Part shown: positions 9,533 to 19,800 of the stretch, one piece after another
How the letters are laid out: each line of letters opens with the position of its first letter
Numbering within the stretch: position 1 is the first letter of the stretch
From: an uncultured Winogradskyella sp.
GTDB taxonomy: Bacteria; Bacteroidota; Bacteroidia; Flavobacteriales; Flavobacteriaceae
Assembly: GCF_947495255.1 (NCBI RefSeq)
Contig: NZ_CANLYI010000007.1
Coordinates: 124,001-188,000, forward strand
Direction: 5' to 3'
DNA: 64,000 nucleotides
The notes under the pieces: generated by a model
What the model saw: the letters and a program-made list of their open reading frames with translations, nothing else
The model's database searches: none
Told to the model about the DNA's origin: nothing
Program-made: the position numbers and the translations under genes

Positions 9533-9539
9533 TTTTTGT

Positions 9540-10034
9540 TTAATGGTCGTGATTTGAATGGTCATCACTTTTTTCTTCACCAGATTGATTCATCATCATT
9601 TCGTGGTCGTATTTACAACAACCTGGTAAACCATCATATGCTTCTTCATCACCTGCTACTTTTTCGGTATCATATCCTGAAGCTGCGATTGCTTTATGGA
9701 TTGCCATTGCATCGGTTTTTGTATCATCAAAAGACACATCAATCTTCTTCTTATCGACATCCCAATTAGCACTTGCTACACCTTCAACACCGTTAGCTGC
9801 TTTTTCGATAGTGTTTTTACACATACCGCAATTTCCTCTTACACCAAAAGACAGGTCTGTCATTGCCATATCTTTAGACATTTCAGTAGTTGTGGTTTCT
9901 GTTTCTTTTTTGGTTTCGTTTTTACAACTTGTTAAACCTAATGCTGCTATTACAGCTACACTTAAAATTACTTTTTTACTCACGTCGATTACATTTTTGT
10001 TTTTGTGTTCGTGATTTTTCTTTGAAAAATTCAT
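9540..10034 (-). CDS. Heavy-metal-associated (HMA) domain lipoprotein
   Basis: This 164-residue protein has a basic N-terminus, a hydrophobic stretch and a lipobox LTSC near residue 37, so it is probably a periplasmic lipoprotein. An acidic, Thr-rich linker leads to an HMA fold with the metal ligand pair in RGNCGMCKNTIE (CxxC) and later PGCCKYDHEMMM. A His/Asp-rich tail (DDHSNHDH) follows. HMA domains bind Cu+ or other soft metals. Being the last gene after cusB-like and copA-like genes, it likely scavenges or hands over copper in the periplasm; that is inferred from context. The gap to the upstream gene is 32 bases. Confidence 0.8.
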   Translation of the reverse strand: MNFSKKNHEHKNKNVIDVSKKVILSVAVIAALGLTSCKNETKKETETTTTEMSKDMAMTDLSFGVRGNCGMCKNTIEKAANGVEGVASANWDVDKKKIDVSFDDTKTDAMAIHKAIAASGYDTEKVAGDEEAYDGLPGCCKYDHEMMMNQSGEEKSDDHSNHDH

Positions 10035-10066
10035 TGTTTAAAATTTAATTGTTATTACTTGATTTA

Positions 10067-11845
10067 TTATTCTATTACTTGTTTTACTTCACCACAGGTT
10101 AGCATTGCTTCGCCAAAGTATGGATTGATTACTTTTTCTTCTTTGCTTAACCAATAAGCACCATTATTGTTATCTGCCATTGGACAAAATTCTACATAGA
10201 CCTTTTCATTGATACCAAATAGTTGTACAGCATTGATTAGATGTGATGATAAATGTTTAAAATGGTCTCTTTGTGATTTTATATCGGACGTTTCAGAAAT
10301 TGAAGTTGCAGAAGATTTTATTTCGCCTTCTAATGACATCCAATGGTTATGCGCCTTATTATCTGACAACAATTTCATATCTACTTTGTTCAATTTATTT
10401 AATAAAGTTGTTGCGTTTGCTGAAGTACTTATTGAATCTTCTTTTACTAAAGCATCTTTTAAATTGATATACGCATTGTAAACACTATTTAACTGTTGTT
10501 GAAATTTCTCTGATACTTCCAAACGCTCATTCATATTAGTGTGGTCACTTTCTTTGTTAGATGCATTGTTATCCATACCTAAATGACCTTCGTGTCCAGT
10601 CATTACTTTACCACCATCTTTATTCATCATAGACTTTTTGCCTTGTAATTGTGCTGCTGCATCAACCGTAAATGTTCCGTTAGTCACTATTTCATTTCCA
10701 ACAAATAAACCTTCTACAACTTCATATTCATTACCAATTTGATTGCCTAATTTAATTTCACGCATTTCAAAAATAGGTTGGTCTGGATTTGTTTTAAGGT
10801 ACACCACAGAACGTTCACCTGTCCATAATACAGAAGATGCAGGAATTGATAATACTTCATCATTTTTAGCTGTACTGCCTTCAATATTTGCGGTTACAAA
10901 CATTCCTGGTTTAAATACATCGTCCTTATTGCTTAAAACAACACGTAAGGTTACAGTTCTTGTTTTCGTGTTTAAAACTGGGTCAATGAAATCTACTTTA
11001 CCTTTAAACTCTTTATTAGGATAAGCATTGGTTGTTATCATCACTTCCTGTCCTTTTTTAAAGCGGTCAATCTGATTTTCATACACATCAAAATTTCCCC
11101 AAACTGTGTTGAGATTGGCAATTTTTAATAAGGGTTGACCTTGTTTAATGTAATCGCCTTGCTCTACTAATTTTTCAGTAACAGTACCCGAAAAGGTTGC
11201 ATAAACAGGAAAGTTTTCTTTCACTTTTCCTGTTTCTTCAATCTGATTGATTTGATTTTCAGAGAGCTTCCATAATTTCAATTTATTACGGACTGCTTTG
11301 TATAAAGCAGGTTGTGATTCTTTTAAAGATGCTGCTGTAATTAATTCTTGTTGTGCTGCATAGAGTTCTGGCGAATAAATGGTTGCCAATAATTGACCTT
11401 TACGAACTTCTTCACCTGTAAAACTCACATTCAAACGTTCAATTCTTCCAGCGAAATAACTTACCTGTACTGCATTGGCTTCTTCGTTTTCAGCAATTTT
11501 ACCAGATAACTTTATGGTGTTGCCTTCAACATTTCCCTTGCCTACAACAGTTGTTTGAATATTGGCTAATGCCATCGCATTTTCTGTTAGTTTAAATTGG
11601 TCTGCCATTAAGCCATCACTTCCGCTTTCCGCAGGAATTAAATCCATACCACAAATGGGGCAGTCGCCTGGCTCTGGTTGCATAATCTGTGGATGCATAG
11701 AACACGTCCACATTTGATTGGTTGCTGCAACCGCATCGTGATTATGGTCTATTTCTTCATTTGATGAGCCACCAAAAAGCAACCAACCCAATAACACACC
11801 TACTACGAGTATGCCAATATATATGACTATTTTATTATTTTTCAT
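10067..11845 (-). CDS. CusB-like efflux RND periplasmic adaptor with heavy-metal-binding domain and DUF3347 tail
   Basis: The 592-residue protein begins with one membrane anchor (about 7-24). A small heavy-metal-binding module follows at about 46-70 (TCSMHP and CPICGMDL). Then come the membrane-fusion-protein core (IDPVLNTKTRTVTLRVV, VKPGMFV-like motifs) with alpha-hairpin, and from about residue 430 a DUF3347-like C-terminal domain ending in FCPMADNNNGAYWLSKEE. CusB adaptors link the RND pump CusA to the outer-membrane channel and pass on Cu+/Ag+. Here cusA and cusC are encoded upstream in the same block, separated by copA, CDF and DUF305 genes. Its start overlaps the DUF305 gene end by 11 bases, pointing to translational coupling. 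Confidence 0.9.
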   Translation of the reverse strand: MKNNKIVIYIGILVVGVLLGWLLFGGSSNEEIDHNHDAVAATNQMWTCSMHPQIMQPEPGDCPICGMDLIPAESGSDGLMADQFKLTENAMALANIQTTVVGKGNVEGNTIKLSGKIAENEEANAVQVSYFAGRIERLNVSFTGEEVRKGQLLATIYSPELYAAQQELITAASLKESQPALYKAVRNKLKLWKLSENQINQIEETGKVKENFPVYATFSGTVTEKLVEQGDYIKQGQPLLKIANLNTVWGNFDVYENQIDRFKKGQEVMITTNAYPNKEFKGKVDFIDPVLNTKTRTVTLRVVLSNKDDVFKPGMFVTANIEGSTAKNDEVLSIPASSVLWTGERSVVYLKTNPDQPIFEMREIKLGNQIGNEYEVVEGLFVGNEIVTNGTFTVDAAAQLQGKKSMMNKDGGKVMTGHEGHLGMDNNASNKESDHTNMNERLEVSEKFQQQLNSVYNAYINLKDALVKEDSISTSANATTLLNKLNKVDMKLLSDNKAHNHWMSLEGEIKSSATSISETSDIKSQRDHFKHLSSHLINAVQLFGINEKVYVEFCPMADNNNGAYWLSKEEKVINPYFGEAMLTCGEVKQVIE

Positions 11846-12317
11846 TCTCTAATCGTTTTATCATTGCTTTCATTTCTTCTATTTCTTTACGTTGTGCTTT
11901 TATAATGTCTTCTGCTAATTTCTTAACTTCTGGGTCTTGAATATCTGCTCTTTCACTTGTTAAAATAGCGATAGAATGATGCGGTATCATTGCTTTCATC
12001 CAAAGGACATCACCAATAATTGGTGCTTGTGTTCTTACCAACCCTAATGCACCTACAAACAGAATAAAACTACCTGCAAGTATGGCGATATTCTTCTTTT
12101 TATCATTATACATTTTTCGCATAAAAAACCACATTATTACTGCCATTGTTGAAATTCCTAAACACGTCATATAGAATCGTGTTAAACTAAACCATACGTG
12201 GTCTATGGAATAGGTGTTTAAGTACATTGTGATGTACATTGCTACAAATGAGCAAGCCAACATTATAAAGAAGGTTTTGTAATTTCCTTTGTTTGAGTGT
12301 TCTTTTGAATTTTCCAT
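11835..12317 (-). CDS. DUF305 family membrane protein
   Basis: The 160-residue protein has three or so membrane helices in its first 100 residues. A DUF305 segment follows with the hallmark MKAMIPHHSIAILTSERA and a helical tail (AQRKEIEEMKAMI). DUF305 proteins contain conserved Met/His residues, and some, such as CopM, bind copper. The location between copA/CDF genes and the CusB gene supports a copper-handling role. The C-terminal end overlaps the cusB-like start by 11 bases. Only the soluble domain's fold can be named with confidence; metal specificity is inferred. Confidence 0.85.
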   Translation of the reverse strand: MENSKEHSNKGNYKTFFIMLACSFVAMYITMYLNTYSIDHVWFSLTRFYMTCLGISTMAVIMWFFMRKMYNDKKKNIAILAGSFILFVGALGLVRTQAPIIGDVLWMKAMIPHHSIAILTSERADIQDPEVKKLAEDIIKAQRKEIEEMKAMIKRLENEK

Positions 12318-12343
12318 ATTTTTTGATTTTATAGTTAAACTTT

Positions 12344-13135
12344 TTACTTACTTAATTTTAATATCCTGAATGCACCTTGTATCACCAATCCAAATACAAT
12401 GATTCCTATAATTAAATCTGGAATACCAGAATGCAGCCAATTGACTAAAACGCCTGCTGTAATTACGCCAAGATTTATTATAATATCATTAGAGGTAAAA
12501 ATCATACTGGCACGCATATGTGCTTCTTGACTTTTAGATTTTTGTAAGAGGTACAAGCAAATGCCATTTGCAATCAAAGCAAATACTGAAACGATAATCA
12601 TTGTTGAAAATACAGGTAGCGATTCATAGCCTAAAAACCGACGTATTACCTCAACGATTCCGATAATTGCAAGTGTTATCTGAAAATAGCCTGCATATTT
12701 TGCAATACGTTTCTTTTTTAAAACTGTACCACCAACCGCTATTAAACTCAATCCATAAACAAATGAATCTGCCAACATATCTAAACTATCAGCAACTAAT
12801 CCCATTGATTTTGAAATAAGTCCTGTACTCATTTCAATAATAAAAAATGCAAAATTGATGATTAGAACTGTCCACAACAGTTTGGATTGACTCCTTGTAG
12901 ATTCAGTAATAATTGTGTCGGTATCTTCTGAACTGATTAAACTTTCATTTAATTTTAATTCTTTTAAGGCATTACCAATTTCATTTACATTTGAATTATG
13001 ATATAGTGTTAAGATTCTTTCTTCTAAATTAAAATCAAGTTGTTTGATACCATCTATATCAGAAAGTTTCATTTTGATTAGATTTTCTTCAGAAGGACAA
13101 TCCATTTTTGATATTTTGAAAACTGTTTTCTGCAT
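12344..13135 (-). CDS. Cation diffusion facilitator-like transporter with degenerate N-terminal HMA domain
   Basis: The 263-residue protein has a small HMA-like N-terminal domain in which the usual CxxC is CPSE (KMDCPSEEN), so one thiol is missing. Six membrane segments with CDF-type motifs follow (LVADSLDMLADS in TM2 and TSNDIIINLGV in TM5). It ends right after TM6 and lacks the cytoplasmic C-terminal domain of classical CDF proteins. CDF transporters exchange divalent metals such as Zn2+, Co2+ or Cd2+ for protons. The Asp-rich TM2/TM5 sites are compatible with that, but the metal is not determined. It lies 4 bases downstream of the copper ATPase gene. Confidence 0.85.
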   Translation of the reverse strand: MQKTVFKISKMDCPSEENLIKMKLSDIDGIKQLDFNLEERILTLYHNSNVNEIGNALKELKLNESLISSEDTDTIITESTRSQSKLLWTVLIINFAFFIIEMSTGLISKSMGLVADSLDMLADSFVYGLSLIAVGGTVLKKKRIAKYAGYFQITLAIIGIVEVIRRFLGYESLPVFSTMIIVSVFALIANGICLYLLQKSKSQEAHMRASMIFTSNDIIINLGVITAGVLVNWLHSGIPDLIIGIIVFGLVIQGAFRILKLSK

Positions 13136-13139
13136 ATAA

Positions 13140-15635
13140 TTAAATGTTTTTTGTTCTTAATCGTAATGCGTTACCTATTACCGAAACAGAGCTAAAACTC
13201 ATTGCTAAAGCTGCTATCATTGGCGAGAGTAGTATTCCGAAGAATGGAAACAACACACCTGCTGCAATAGGTACACCTAAAGTGTTGTAGATAAGTGCAA
13301 AAAATAGGTTTTGCTTAATGTTCTTCATTACAGCATTACTCAAATTTTTTGCTTTTACAATACCGTGTAAATCGCCTTTTACTAAAGTTATCATAGCACT
13401 TTCTATCGCTACATCTGTTCCTGTTCCCATTGCAATACCTACATCACTTTTTGCCAATGCTGGTGCATCATTAATTCCATCACCTGCCATAGCAACTACT
13501 TTTCCATTTTTTTGTAGTTTCTCTACTTCTTTGAGTTTGTCTTCTGGTAGCATACTGGCTTTAAAATCTGCAAGATTTAGTTCTGATGCTACTGCTTGTG
13601 CTGTATCGTGATTATCACCTGTTAGCATTATTACATCTATCCCTTTATCTTGAAGTGATTTAATGGCTTTAGCACTTGTTTCTTTTATCTTATCGCCTAT
13701 AACTACATATCCAACTACGGTTTCATCTATTGACAAATAAGAAACTGTTTTGCCTTGTTTTTGGTAAGATTTAGCTTCGTCTTTCATTTTAGAGGTAATA
13801 TCTGCTTTGGCATATTCCATCATTTTAGGATTACCTAATGCTACATTTTTTCCATCAATTTTAGCTTCAACACCTTTTCCTGTAACAGCACTAAAATCTT
13901 CGGACTTTAAAATTTCTGCGTTGTGTTCTTTGCCATATTTAACTGTCGCTTCTGCTAAAGGATGTTCGCTATTGGTATTTAATGACACGATGTACTGTAA
14001 CACTTCTTTTTCGCTTAAAGCATCATTAAAAGCACCAACGGTTTCAACTGTTGGTTTTCCTTCGGTAATTGTTCCTGTCTTGTCAACGATAAGCGTATTT
14101 ACCTTATCCATTTTTTCAAGAGCTTCAGCATTTTTAATCAATACACCATTTTGAGCACCTTTACCCACACCAACCATTACAGACATTGGTGTTGCTAAAC
14201 CTAAAGCACAAGGACAAGCAATGATTAGTACTGCAATTGCATTGACAAACGCATACACATAAACTGGTTCTGGTCCCCAAATAGACCATACAATAAATGT
14301 GATAATAGAAATAAGAACTACAACTGGCACAAAATAGCCTGAAACTTTATCTGCTAAATTTTGAATAGGTGCACGACTTCTACTGGCATCATTAACCATA
14401 TGAATGATTTGTGATAAAAGCGTGTCGCTTCCGACTTTTTCAGCTTTCATTAAAAAGGCTTGATTCCCATTAATTGTTCCGCTACTTACTTTATCTTCTT
14501 GAGATTTGTTTACAGGAATAGGTTCTCCTGTAATCATAGATTCGTCAATGGTTGTTTCACCTTCAGTTATCATTCCATCTACAGGAATTTTGTCACCTGG
14601 TTTTACTTTTAGAATATCATTTAATTCTATCTTATCTATACTGACTTCAACTTCTTCTCCATCTACTATTTTAATGGCTTTATTAGGTGCTAACTTTAAT
14701 AATTCTTTTACTGCCGAATTAGTTTTACTATGTGCACGCGCTTCTAACAACTGCCCTAAAAGCACCAAGGTTAGAATAACCGTTGCTGCCTCAAAATAGA
14801 CGTGGACTGCACCTGATTCAGTTTTAAACTGTGCCGGAAACACATCTGGAAATAACATACCAAAAACGCTAAATAACCAAGCTACACCTGCACCGATTCC
14901 AATGAGTGTAAACATATTGAGATTCCACGTTTTTAAACTTCTATAAGCACGTTCAAAAAACATCCAAGTCGCATAAAATACAACTGGAATAGATAATGCA
15001 AACTGTATCCAGTTCCAATATTTCTGTTCCATTATATCGTACAACGGATTGTTATTGAGCATTTCGCTCATAGCCATTAAGAAAATGGGCAAGGTAAATG
15101 CTGTGGCAATCCAAAATTTCTTTAATAGCTTTTTATACGTTTTTTCTTCTGCTGAACTATCTGCTTCCATTGGCACTAAATCCATCCCACAAATAGGACA
15201 CGAACCTGCTTCTTCTTTTACAATTTCTGGATGCATCGGACACGTCCATTGTTCCTTTGAAGTTGCTGATAGATTTTGTTCTTCCACCAAATCCATTCCG
15301 CAAACAGGACAATCACCTGGTTTGTTATAGATTTTATCGCCTTCGCAATGCATAGGACAATAAAATGTGCCTGTACCTTTAGGTTGCTTTTCCTTTTTAG
15401 CTTCTGAATGCTGATGGTGTTCACCTTGTTTATAAATGCTATATGTACCACCATCCTTTTTTAAGGCTTCTTGAAATGTTTCTATGGGAATATGTGATTC
15501 CATTTCTATGTTAGCTTCTGCCTTATCTAAATCGACTGTTGCTTTTGAAACACCTCCTACTTTAGAGAGCGTTTCCTCAACGTGACTGCGACAACCGTTG
15601 CAGGTCATTCCGTGTATGTGATATGTGTGTGTCAT
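13140..15635 (-). CDS. copA: Copper-translocating P-type ATPase (CopA-like, P1B-1)
   Basis: The 831-residue P1B ATPase starts with an HMA domain (GMTCNGCRSHVEE) and a His-rich linker. Two heavy-metal-binding modules follow (FYCPMHCEGD ... CPVCGMDL; TCPMHPEIV ... CPICGMDLVP), and then the membrane core. Diagnostic motifs are the transport motif ACPCALGLATP, the phosphorylation site DKTGTITEGKPT, SEHPLAEA, and the hinge GDGINDAPALAKSDVG. CPCALGLATP is the Cu+-type form. It would move Cu+ out of the cytoplasm, handing it to the CusABC and periplasmic proteins encoded beside it. The gap to the TolC-family gene upstream is 4 bases, which argues for one operon. Confidence 0.92.
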   Translation of the reverse strand: MTHTYHIHGMTCNGCRSHVEETLSKVGGVSKATVDLDKAEANIEMESHIPIETFQEALKKDGGTYSIYKQGEHHQHSEAKKEKQPKGTGTFYCPMHCEGDKIYNKPGDCPVCGMDLVEEQNLSATSKEQWTCPMHPEIVKEEAGSCPICGMDLVPMEADSSAEEKTYKKLLKKFWIATAFTLPIFLMAMSEMLNNNPLYDIMEQKYWNWIQFALSIPVVFYATWMFFERAYRSLKTWNLNMFTLIGIGAGVAWLFSVFGMLFPDVFPAQFKTESGAVHVYFEAATVILTLVLLGQLLEARAHSKTNSAVKELLKLAPNKAIKIVDGEEVEVSIDKIELNDILKVKPGDKIPVDGMITEGETTIDESMITGEPIPVNKSQEDKVSSGTINGNQAFLMKAEKVGSDTLLSQIIHMVNDASRSRAPIQNLADKVSGYFVPVVVLISIITFIVWSIWGPEPVYVYAFVNAIAVLIIACPCALGLATPMSVMVGVGKGAQNGVLIKNAEALEKMDKVNTLIVDKTGTITEGKPTVETVGAFNDALSEKEVLQYIVSLNTNSEHPLAEATVKYGKEHNAEILKSEDFSAVTGKGVEAKIDGKNVALGNPKMMEYAKADITSKMKDEAKSYQKQGKTVSYLSIDETVVGYVVIGDKIKETSAKAIKSLQDKGIDVIMLTGDNHDTAQAVASELNLADFKASMLPEDKLKEVEKLQKNGKVVAMAGDGINDAPALAKSDVGIAMGTGTDVAIESAMITLVKGDLHGIVKAKNLSNAVMKNIKQNLFFALIYNTLGVPIAAGVLFPFFGILLSPMIAALAMSFSSVSVIGNALRLRTKNI

Positions 15636-15639
15636 TGTT

Positions 15640-16875
15640 TTACTGAATTAAATAATTAATGATTGTACTTTGCACATAATAGGTCTTCACAGATTCTATT
15701 TGGTTCATTTGAAACTTTAGCTGCAACTCTTGAATATCCAAAACATCATTAAAATCAATCGTTCCTGTTTCATAGTTTTTGATTAAAATGTCTTCTGCAT
15801 CTTTAGCTTGCTTTAAGTTTTTCGTTTGGGTTGCATAACTTATTCTTGCAGAAATGCGTTCGTTAATCGCTTTGTCTAAAAGTGTTTCCAAAGAATTTAA
15901 ACGTTCCTGTTTTTGAGCAGTAATTTCCTGCTGTTGCAACTCATTTTGTTTGGTTTGGGATTTATATTTCTTATTGAAAATTGGGATAGATACCGAAACC
16001 ATTGGCATTACAATATCCTTACCGTTATCGCTGAAATCCATATTTGGTCTTTCAGCAACATTGATATAATCTAATCCAAAACCAATCATTGGACTGCTTT
16101 CTTTTTGATTCAATAATTCTGATTGCTCTATGGATTGATAGAGTTTATCAAATTTCAGTAATTCAGGATGTAATACTAATTTTTCAAAAGTAATATCAAA
16201 GTCTTCTGAAGGTATCATTAAACTATCTACCACATTCACGGTAACATCATTATCTCTATTCAATAGATTATTGAAGTTAGTTTGTTCTGCTAAAAACTGT
16301 TGTTGCAATACATCTTTTAATTGTTGTATTTCGTTCTGACGCATTTGCAATCGCAACACATCTACTGCGGATGCTTTACCAACCTCTACAGAAGTTAATG
16401 CCAACGTTTCATAAGTTTCTAATAGTTTGATGTTTTCAGTTAAAACCTCTTGCTTTGCTTTGTTAGCGTATAGATTATAATAGGATTGTGATACCGAAGC
16501 CATTAGTTTTCGCTTTGCGATGACAATGTCTTCGTATTTAGCATCTGCCAATGAACTCACGTAATTTTCTCTCGAAGTAATAGTCCCAAACCACGGTAAC
16601 ATTTGTTTAGCAGATACTTTAAAGCGTTGTGCACCTGTTCGTGTTTCTGGCTCACTCACAAAATAACCAACACCAAATTCGGTATTAGGAATGGTGTTGA
16701 CCTCGTTTACCTTTTCGGAAGCTCTTTTGTATTGTAACTCAAACTTTTGAATTTCTGGATTGTTTGTTAAGGCTTCATCGATAAGTATTTCTAATTGTTG
16801 AGCGTTCGCAAAAAGACTCAAGAAACAAGAGCCAAGAGCCAAGACGATTTTTATTTGTATTGATTTATATTTCAT
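15640..16875 (-). CDS. TolC-family outer-membrane efflux protein (CusC-like)
   Basis: The 411-residue protein has a signal peptide (about 1-25, ending ANAQ). Two TolC-type helical repeats with conserved segments follow (EVGKASAVDVLRLQMRQNE and YETGTIDFNDVLDIQELQLKFQ). Members form the trimeric outer-membrane duct of RND efflux systems. The start overlaps the stop of the CusA gene by 4 bases, so translation is coupled and this is its cognate channel. It is shorter than CusC of Proteobacteria and has no lipobox, which is common in Bacteroidota. Confidence 0.88.
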   Translation of the reverse strand: MKYKSIQIKIVLALGSCFLSLFANAQQLEILIDEALTNNPEIQKFELQYKRASEKVNEVNTIPNTEFGVGYFVSEPETRTGAQRFKVSAKQMLPWFGTITSRENYVSSLADAKYEDIVIAKRKLMASVSQSYYNLYANKAKQEVLTENIKLLETYETLALTSVEVGKASAVDVLRLQMRQNEIQQLKDVLQQQFLAEQTNFNNLLNRDNDVTVNVVDSLMIPSEDFDITFEKLVLHPELLKFDKLYQSIEQSELLNQKESSPMIGFGLDYINVAERPNMDFSDNGKDIVMPMVSVSIPIFNKKYKSQTKQNELQQQEITAQKQERLNSLETLLDKAINERISARISYATQTKNLKQAKDAEDILIKNYETGTIDFNDVLDIQELQLKFQMNQIESVKTYYVQSTIINYLIQ

Positions 16876-19800
16876 TTTGATGTTCTTTTAAGTTGAACTT
16901 CTGCTTTCCAGCTATACAATACTGGTACAACAAACAAAGTGATTAAGGCTATAAGCATTCCACCAAAACTTGGTATTGCCATAGGTATCATTATATCGCT
17001 TCCTCGACCTGTAGAGGTTAATACTGGTAATAATGCTAAAATGGTCGTAGCTGTAGTCATTAAACACGGTCTGATTCGTTTTTCACCTGCTTCAACAACG
17101 GATGCTCTAATTTCCTTTTTATTATCTGGTGTATTTCTATCGAATGTTTGGGTTAAATAAGTTGCCATTACTACACCATCATCTGTTGCAATACCGAAGA
17201 GCGCAATAAATCCAACCCAAACTGCTACACTTAAATTGATTGGGTGCATCTGGAATAAATCGCGTAGGTTTTCACCAAAGAAATTAAAGTTTAAAAACCA
17301 TCCTTGACCATACAACCAAATCATAATAAAACCACCTGCAAATGCTACTGCAATACCTGTAAATACCATTAATGACGTACCTACAGAACGGAATTGGAAA
17401 TACAGAATTAAGAAAATAATTGCTAATGCTAAAGGCACAACAACCGACAAGGTTTTTTCGGCTCGCAACTGATTTTCGTATGTTCCTGTAAATTGGTAGT
17501 TAATACCTTTTGGAACTACTAATTCGCCACTATCTATCTTTTGCTGAATTAGAGCTTGTGCGCTTTCAACTACATTGACTTCGGCAAAACCATCTAGTTT
17601 ATCGAACAATACATAGCCAACTAAAAAGGTATCTTCACTTTTAATGACCTGTGGACCTTGTTCGTAACTTATAGTTGCCAATTCGCTTAAAGGCACAGGA
17701 CTTCCTTTTTCAACTGGCACATAAATCTGTTGTAAGTCTGTTGGGTTTGCTCGTAATTCTCTTGGGTATCGTACTCGTACACCATATCGCTCTCGACCTT
17801 CTACCGTTTGGGTTAAGACCATACCACCAACTGCTACTTTTAATACATCTTGAACATCTTGTATCGAAATGCCATAACGTGCAATTTTCTCTCTATCAAT
17901 ATCAATTAACAAATAGGGTTTACCAACAATACGGTCTGCAAAAACAGCTTCTTTTTTAACACCTTCAGCTTCCTTGATGATGTTTTCTAATTGCACACCA
18001 AACGCTTCAATCTGCTTTAAGTCTTGACCTTTTACTTTAATTCCCATAGGTGCTCTCATTCCTGTTTGAAGCATTACCAATCGGGTTTCAATAGGTTGTA
18101 GCTTTGGTGCAGAGGTTACGCCTGGCAATTTGGTAACTTTTACAATTTCATTCCAAATATCGTCCGGTGACTGTATTTCTGGTCGCCAATTACGGTAGAA
18201 CTCGCCATCATCGTCTGGAATGAGTTGTTCTTTTGCTTTAAGAGATTGCCACGCTTCACGCTGTTCCGCTCGCAATGACATTCCGTTTTTTAACACATAT
18301 TCACCATCATCATTGACTTTATAGCGTTGGCGTACTCCGTTTTCATTCAGCATATATTCTGGTTTATACTGAATGATATTTTCATACATCGACAAAGGTG
18401 CTGGGTCTAACGCTGATTCTGTTCTACCTGCTTTACCAACTACGGTTTCAATCTCTGGAATACTGGCTACTGCCATATCCAATTGCTGTAAAACACGTTT
18501 ATTTTCTTCCACGCCAGAATGAGGCATCGAGGTTGGCATTAGTAGAAATGAGCCTTCATTTAATGAGGGCATAAACTCTTTGCCTGTATTTTTCATAATG
18601 AAAAAACCTGCAATTACAATAGCCGTTGGTACAGATAAAAACAATAACTTATTATCTAAACACCACCTTAAAATACGTGTGTAGTATTTTATAAATAATG
18701 AGAAAACACCTAATAAACCAAAGCAAATAACACTCACAAAAATGAGATTCCAAAAAATGCTTTTATCAACGCCTAATGGTCTCCAATATTCGGCTAACAA
18801 GAATACAATAGCTGATACCGAAATAATGATATTGATAAGATTAGCTTGCTTGTCTGTTATCTTACTTTGAAGATTGAGAAATGCTGTAATCCCAAACGCA
18901 ATTAAAATTAATCCTAACCAATATCCATAGACTATGGCTACGATTCCCAATGCTATTAAAACACCATTTAAAACATATTTAAAAGAGTTTTTGATGTTTT
19001 TCTTTCTGAATAAAAATGCAGCAAACGGTGGAATTAAAAACAACGCTACTATTATAGAAGCTGTTAATGCAAAAGTCTTTGTGAAGGCTAATGGTCTGAA
19101 TAGTTTTCCTTCCGCTCCAATCATTGTAAATACAGGAATGAAACTGATAATAGTTGTCATAACTGCGGTTACGATTGCACCAGACACTTCAGCTGTTGCG
19201 TTATAGACTACTGTGTTTATGGGTAACTTTTTATGAGATTCCTCGTCGCTCGTTCCTTGCTCTGTCGGAATGACATTTTCGTTTTCATCCAAATGCCTTA
19301 TAATGTTTTCTGATAGTATGACACCTACGTCGACCATTGTACCAATAGCAATAGCAATACCTGATAATGCCACAATATTAGCATCAACACCAAAGAGTTT
19401 CATCGCAATAAACACCATTAAAACCGCTACTGGTAAAAGTCCAGAAATTAGTATGGAAGCTCGAAGATTAAATACCATAATGATAATTACCAGGATGGTA
19501 ATTAAGATTTCTAAAGTCAATGCTTCATTGAGTGTACCTAAAGTTTCTTGTATCAGTTCTGTTCTGTCATAAAATGGGACTATTGTTACTTGGGAAGTTC
19601 TACCATCCGCCAATACTTTTGAAGGTAATCCTGCACTTAATTCATTAATCTTCTCTTTCACATTATTGATAACTTCCATTGGGTTTGCGCCATAACGAGC
19701 CACCACAACAGCACCAACAACCTCTGCACCTTCTTTATCTAATAAACCACGTCTTGTTGCAGGACCTAATGAAACTTTACCAATATCCTTTATCCTAATT

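Larger units (their letters stand above)
8423..9539. other. 1.1 kb gene-free region with inverted and direct repeats
   Basis: No convincing coding frame is seen on either strand. The stretch holds a 9-base inverted repeat (ATAGCTATC 8421-8429, GATAGCTAT 8486-8494) and the doubled word GCTTCGC at 8442-8458. It also has three copies of GAGCGTTGG (8767, 9149, 9302), two of them inside longer degenerate copies, and a long hairpin at 9171-9262. The word AATGTGCTAT recurs near 8895 and 9376. It is more GC-rich and less AT-monotonous than normal spacers here. It may be a transfer origin, recombination region or remains of lost genes; the sequence alone does not decide. Confidence 0.5.

Noticed and set aside
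8423..9539. Integron attC sites suggested by GTTGG-type words and an imperfect palindrome
   Set aside because: No integron integrase or gene-cassette arrangement is present and the words do not fit paired RYYYAAC/GTTRRRY boxes. Kept only as a repeat-rich region.
9491..9769. Plus-strand open frame opposite the HMA lipoprotein gene
   Set aside because: It has a low-complexity His/Leu-rich translation and lies antisense to a gene with clear domain and lipobox. It is a shadow frame.
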